Source: an uncultured Clostridia bacterium | GTDB taxonomy: Bacteria > Bacillota > Clostridia > Christensenellales > QALW01 | Direction of reading: 5' to 3' | NCBI GenBank assembly: GCA_900550765.1 | Contig: URTC01000080.1 | Location: 1-7,227 of the forward strand | Length of the DNA: 7,227 nt | In this document: positions 5,906 through 7,227 of the stretch, piece after piece | Position numbering within the stretch: position 1 is the stretch's first letter | Layout of the letters: every line of letters begins with the position of its first letter | Program-made: the position numbers and the translations under genes | Notes under the pieces: model-generated | Seen by the model: only the letters and a program-made list of their open reading frames with translations | What the model was told of the DNA's origin: nothing | Databases searched by the model: none

Positions 5906-5934
5906 TTGACCGAATCCGCAAAAAAAGATATAAT
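5906..5934 (+). promoter_or_regulatory. Sigma-A type promoter of hppA
   Basis: The -35 TTGACC (5906-5911) and a perfect -10 TATAAT (5929-5934) have a 17-bp spacer that contains an A7 tract. Transcription is expected to start near 5941, giving a leader of about 50 nt. Read-through from the microprotein promoter may add to expression, since no terminator lies between. Confidence 0.87.
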
Positions 5935-5991
5935 ATGAATACTTAAACGCAAAATCCTGCAAATATGCAAAGCAATGGAAAGGAATGTATG

Positions 5992-7227
5992 ATGGATAAA
6001 ATAATGCTTCTTGTCCCTGCCGTAGCTCTACTGGCCCTGCTTTTTGCCGCTTTTACTGCAAAAAGTATTCTAAAAATGGATTCCGGGAACGAAGATGTCA
6101 AACGAATTTCCGCAATCGTGCGCAAAGGTGCCAACGCTTTTTTAAAAAAACAATATAAAACGGTAATCATTTTTTTCGGCGTTGTATTTATCCTGCTGCT
6201 CATCCTCACTGCAATTGCCAAAACAGTACATGACGGGGCGCTTGCACAAAGCGTTTACTGGGAGACTCCCTTTGCCTTTTTATCCGGCGGTATTTTTTCA
6301 GGCCTTTCGGGTTTTTTAGGTATGAAGATCGCTACCGTTTCCAATTGCCGGACCGTAGTTTCTGCTAAAAACAGTTTAAACTCCGGCCTGCGCACTGCCT
6401 TTAAAAGCGGTCTTGTCATGGGACTGGTCGTCGTAGGACTGGGAATGCTGGACACCGGTATCTGGTACTGCATCCTGCGGTTCGGCTGCGGCTATACCGA
6501 AGCTGCGCAAATTGCGCCTATTATGCTTACCTTTGGGATGGGCGCCTCCTCTATGGCGCGGTTTGCAAGAGTAGGCGGCGGCATCTTTACCAAAGCAGCC
6601 GATGTAGGCGCTGATTTGGTAGGAAAAGTTGAAGTGGGAATTCCCGAAGATGATCCGCGCAATCCCGCTGTTATCGCTGATAACGTAGGGGATAATGTAG
6701 GGGATGTTGCCGGGATGGGAGCCGATTTATATGAAAGCTATATCGGTGCCATCATATCCGCTGCAGCTTTAGGCGTATTTGCTTTTAATTCCATGAATGC
6801 CTTTGCACTTCCCTTTCTCCTGGCCGCGGCCGGTATCCTTGCTTCCATCGTAGGATCTTTTTTCGTTCGTACCGGTGATTCCACGGATCAGAAAAAGCTC
6901 TTAGGCGCACTGCGCAAGGGCACTTACGTTGCTGCAGGCTTAATGGTCATTGCTTCTTTCTTTATCATTTGGGCCGTTATGGGCAACACGATACCGACAA
7001 ACGGCAGCAAATTTAATTTTTGGTATTTATTTATTGCGATGCTTTCCGGTCTAATTGGCGGAATTGCCATCGGCTTCTTTACCGAATACTATACTTCTGC
7101 AAGCTATAGACCTACCCGCCGTTTGGCCAGTTCCGGAAAAACCGGCCCCGCTACGGTAATTATTGACGGTCTGTCTTTAGGAATGCTTTCTACCTTGATT
7201 CCCGTACTGATCGTAGGCGCAGTAATC
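5992..7227 (+). CDS. hppA: Membrane-bound ion-pumping pyrophosphatase (H+ or Na+), 3' end missing
   Basis: Integral membrane enzyme that couples hydrolysis of cytosolic PPi to export of H+ or Na+. The window holds the first 412 residues of a family usually 650-730 long. The N-terminal helix MDKIMLLVPAVALLALLFAA is followed by several more helices. The catalytic signature is complete: GGGIFTKAADVGADLVGK (195-212), VEVGIPEDDPRNPA (213-226) and DNVGDNVGDVAGMGADLYES (230-249), with the Asp/Lys/Glu residues that bind Mg-PPi. V215 stands where Ala is commonest (KVEAGIP). The ion-gate Glu is E248 in DLYES, the arrangement of Na+-pumping and many prokaryotic enzymes, and not the plant one where it lies four residues later. 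The K+-dependence determinant lies beyond the window. ATG 5992 is chosen over the adjacent ATG 5989 because AAAGGA (5979-5984) is then 7 nt away rather than 4. No frameshift is seen. Confidence 0.95.
   Translation, partial: MDKIMLLVPAVALLALLFAAFTAKSILKMDSGNEDVKRISAIVRKGANAFLKKQYKTVIIFFGVVFILLLILTAIAKTVHDGALAQSVYWETPFAFLSGGIFSGLSGFLGMKIATVSNCRTVVSAKNSLNSGLRTAFKSGLVMGLVVVGLGMLDTGIWYCILRFGCGYTEAAQIAPIMLTFGMGASSMARFARVGGGIFTKAADVGADLVGKVEVGIPEDDPRNPAVIADNVGDNVGDVAGMGADLYESYIGAIISAAALGVFAFNSMNAFALPFLLAAAGILASIVGSFFVRTGDSTDQKKLLGALRKGTYVAAGLMVIASFFIIWAVMGNTIPTNGSKFNFWYLFIAMLSGLIGGIAIGFFTEYYTSASYRPTRRLASSGKTGPATVIIDGLSLGMLSTLIPVLIVGAVI

Noticed and set aside
1..7227. tRNA, rRNA, CRISPR array, insertion sequence or attachment site
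   Set aside because: No cloverleaf-like sequence, spaced direct repeats, transposase or integrase frame, or terminal inverted repeats were seen on reading both strands.

Overview
The window looks like a chromosomal segment of a low-to-moderate GC Bacillota (Firmicutes). Signs are strong AAGGAGGT-type ribosome binding sites, sigma-A style promoters (TTGNCN-N17/18-TATAAT), intrinsic terminators with T-runs, and the mix of a GTP-dependent PEP carboxykinase with a membrane ion-pumping pyrophosphatase. An anaerobic Negativicutes- or Clostridia-like host fits, but this is an impression from protein character and not a proven placement. I see no tRNA, rRNA, CRISPR array, transposase or integrase.

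Layout. (1) Bases 1-680, plus strand: the 3' three quarters of uppP (undecaprenyl-diphosphatase), followed by a perfect 20-bp palindrome and an intrinsic terminator. (2) 804-2753, plus: a complete transcription unit for pckG (GTP-type PEP carboxykinase) with its own promoter, a leader of about 68 nt, a strong RBS and a 17-bp perfect terminator stem. (3) 2779-3306, minus: a GNAT acetyltransferase convergent with pckG, starting at GTG. (4) 5665 down to 3339, minus: a self-contained three-gene unit with a good promoter and an intrinsic terminator. It holds an unrecognised three-helix membrane protein, a degenerate ThyX-like protein, and a GtrB/DPM1-like family 2 glycosyltransferase, the last two linked by an 8-nt overlap. 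(5) 5690-5854, plus: a divergent promoter and a 34-residue single-helix membrane microprotein. (6) 5906-7227, plus: a promoter and the first 412 codons of hppA (membrane pyrophosphatase), cut by the window end.

How it fits together. uppP, pckG and hppA are housekeeping genes: lipid-carrier recycling, gluconeogenic/anaplerotic PEP-oxaloacetate exchange, and PPi-driven ion pumping. The 3.3-5.9 kb stretch is the accessory-looking part. Its glycosyltransferase is of a type that usually loads a sugar onto undecaprenyl phosphate, the product of UppP, so a cell-surface modification role is plausible. The ThyX-like partner has lost the family's RHR signature and resembles proteins I associate with phage genomes. 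The combination of orphan membrane protein, catalytically altered ThyX-like protein and lipid-carrier glycosyltransferase, facing a membrane microprotein across a palindrome-bearing divergent promoter, is the most interesting thing here. No function for the whole can be assigned from sequence alone.
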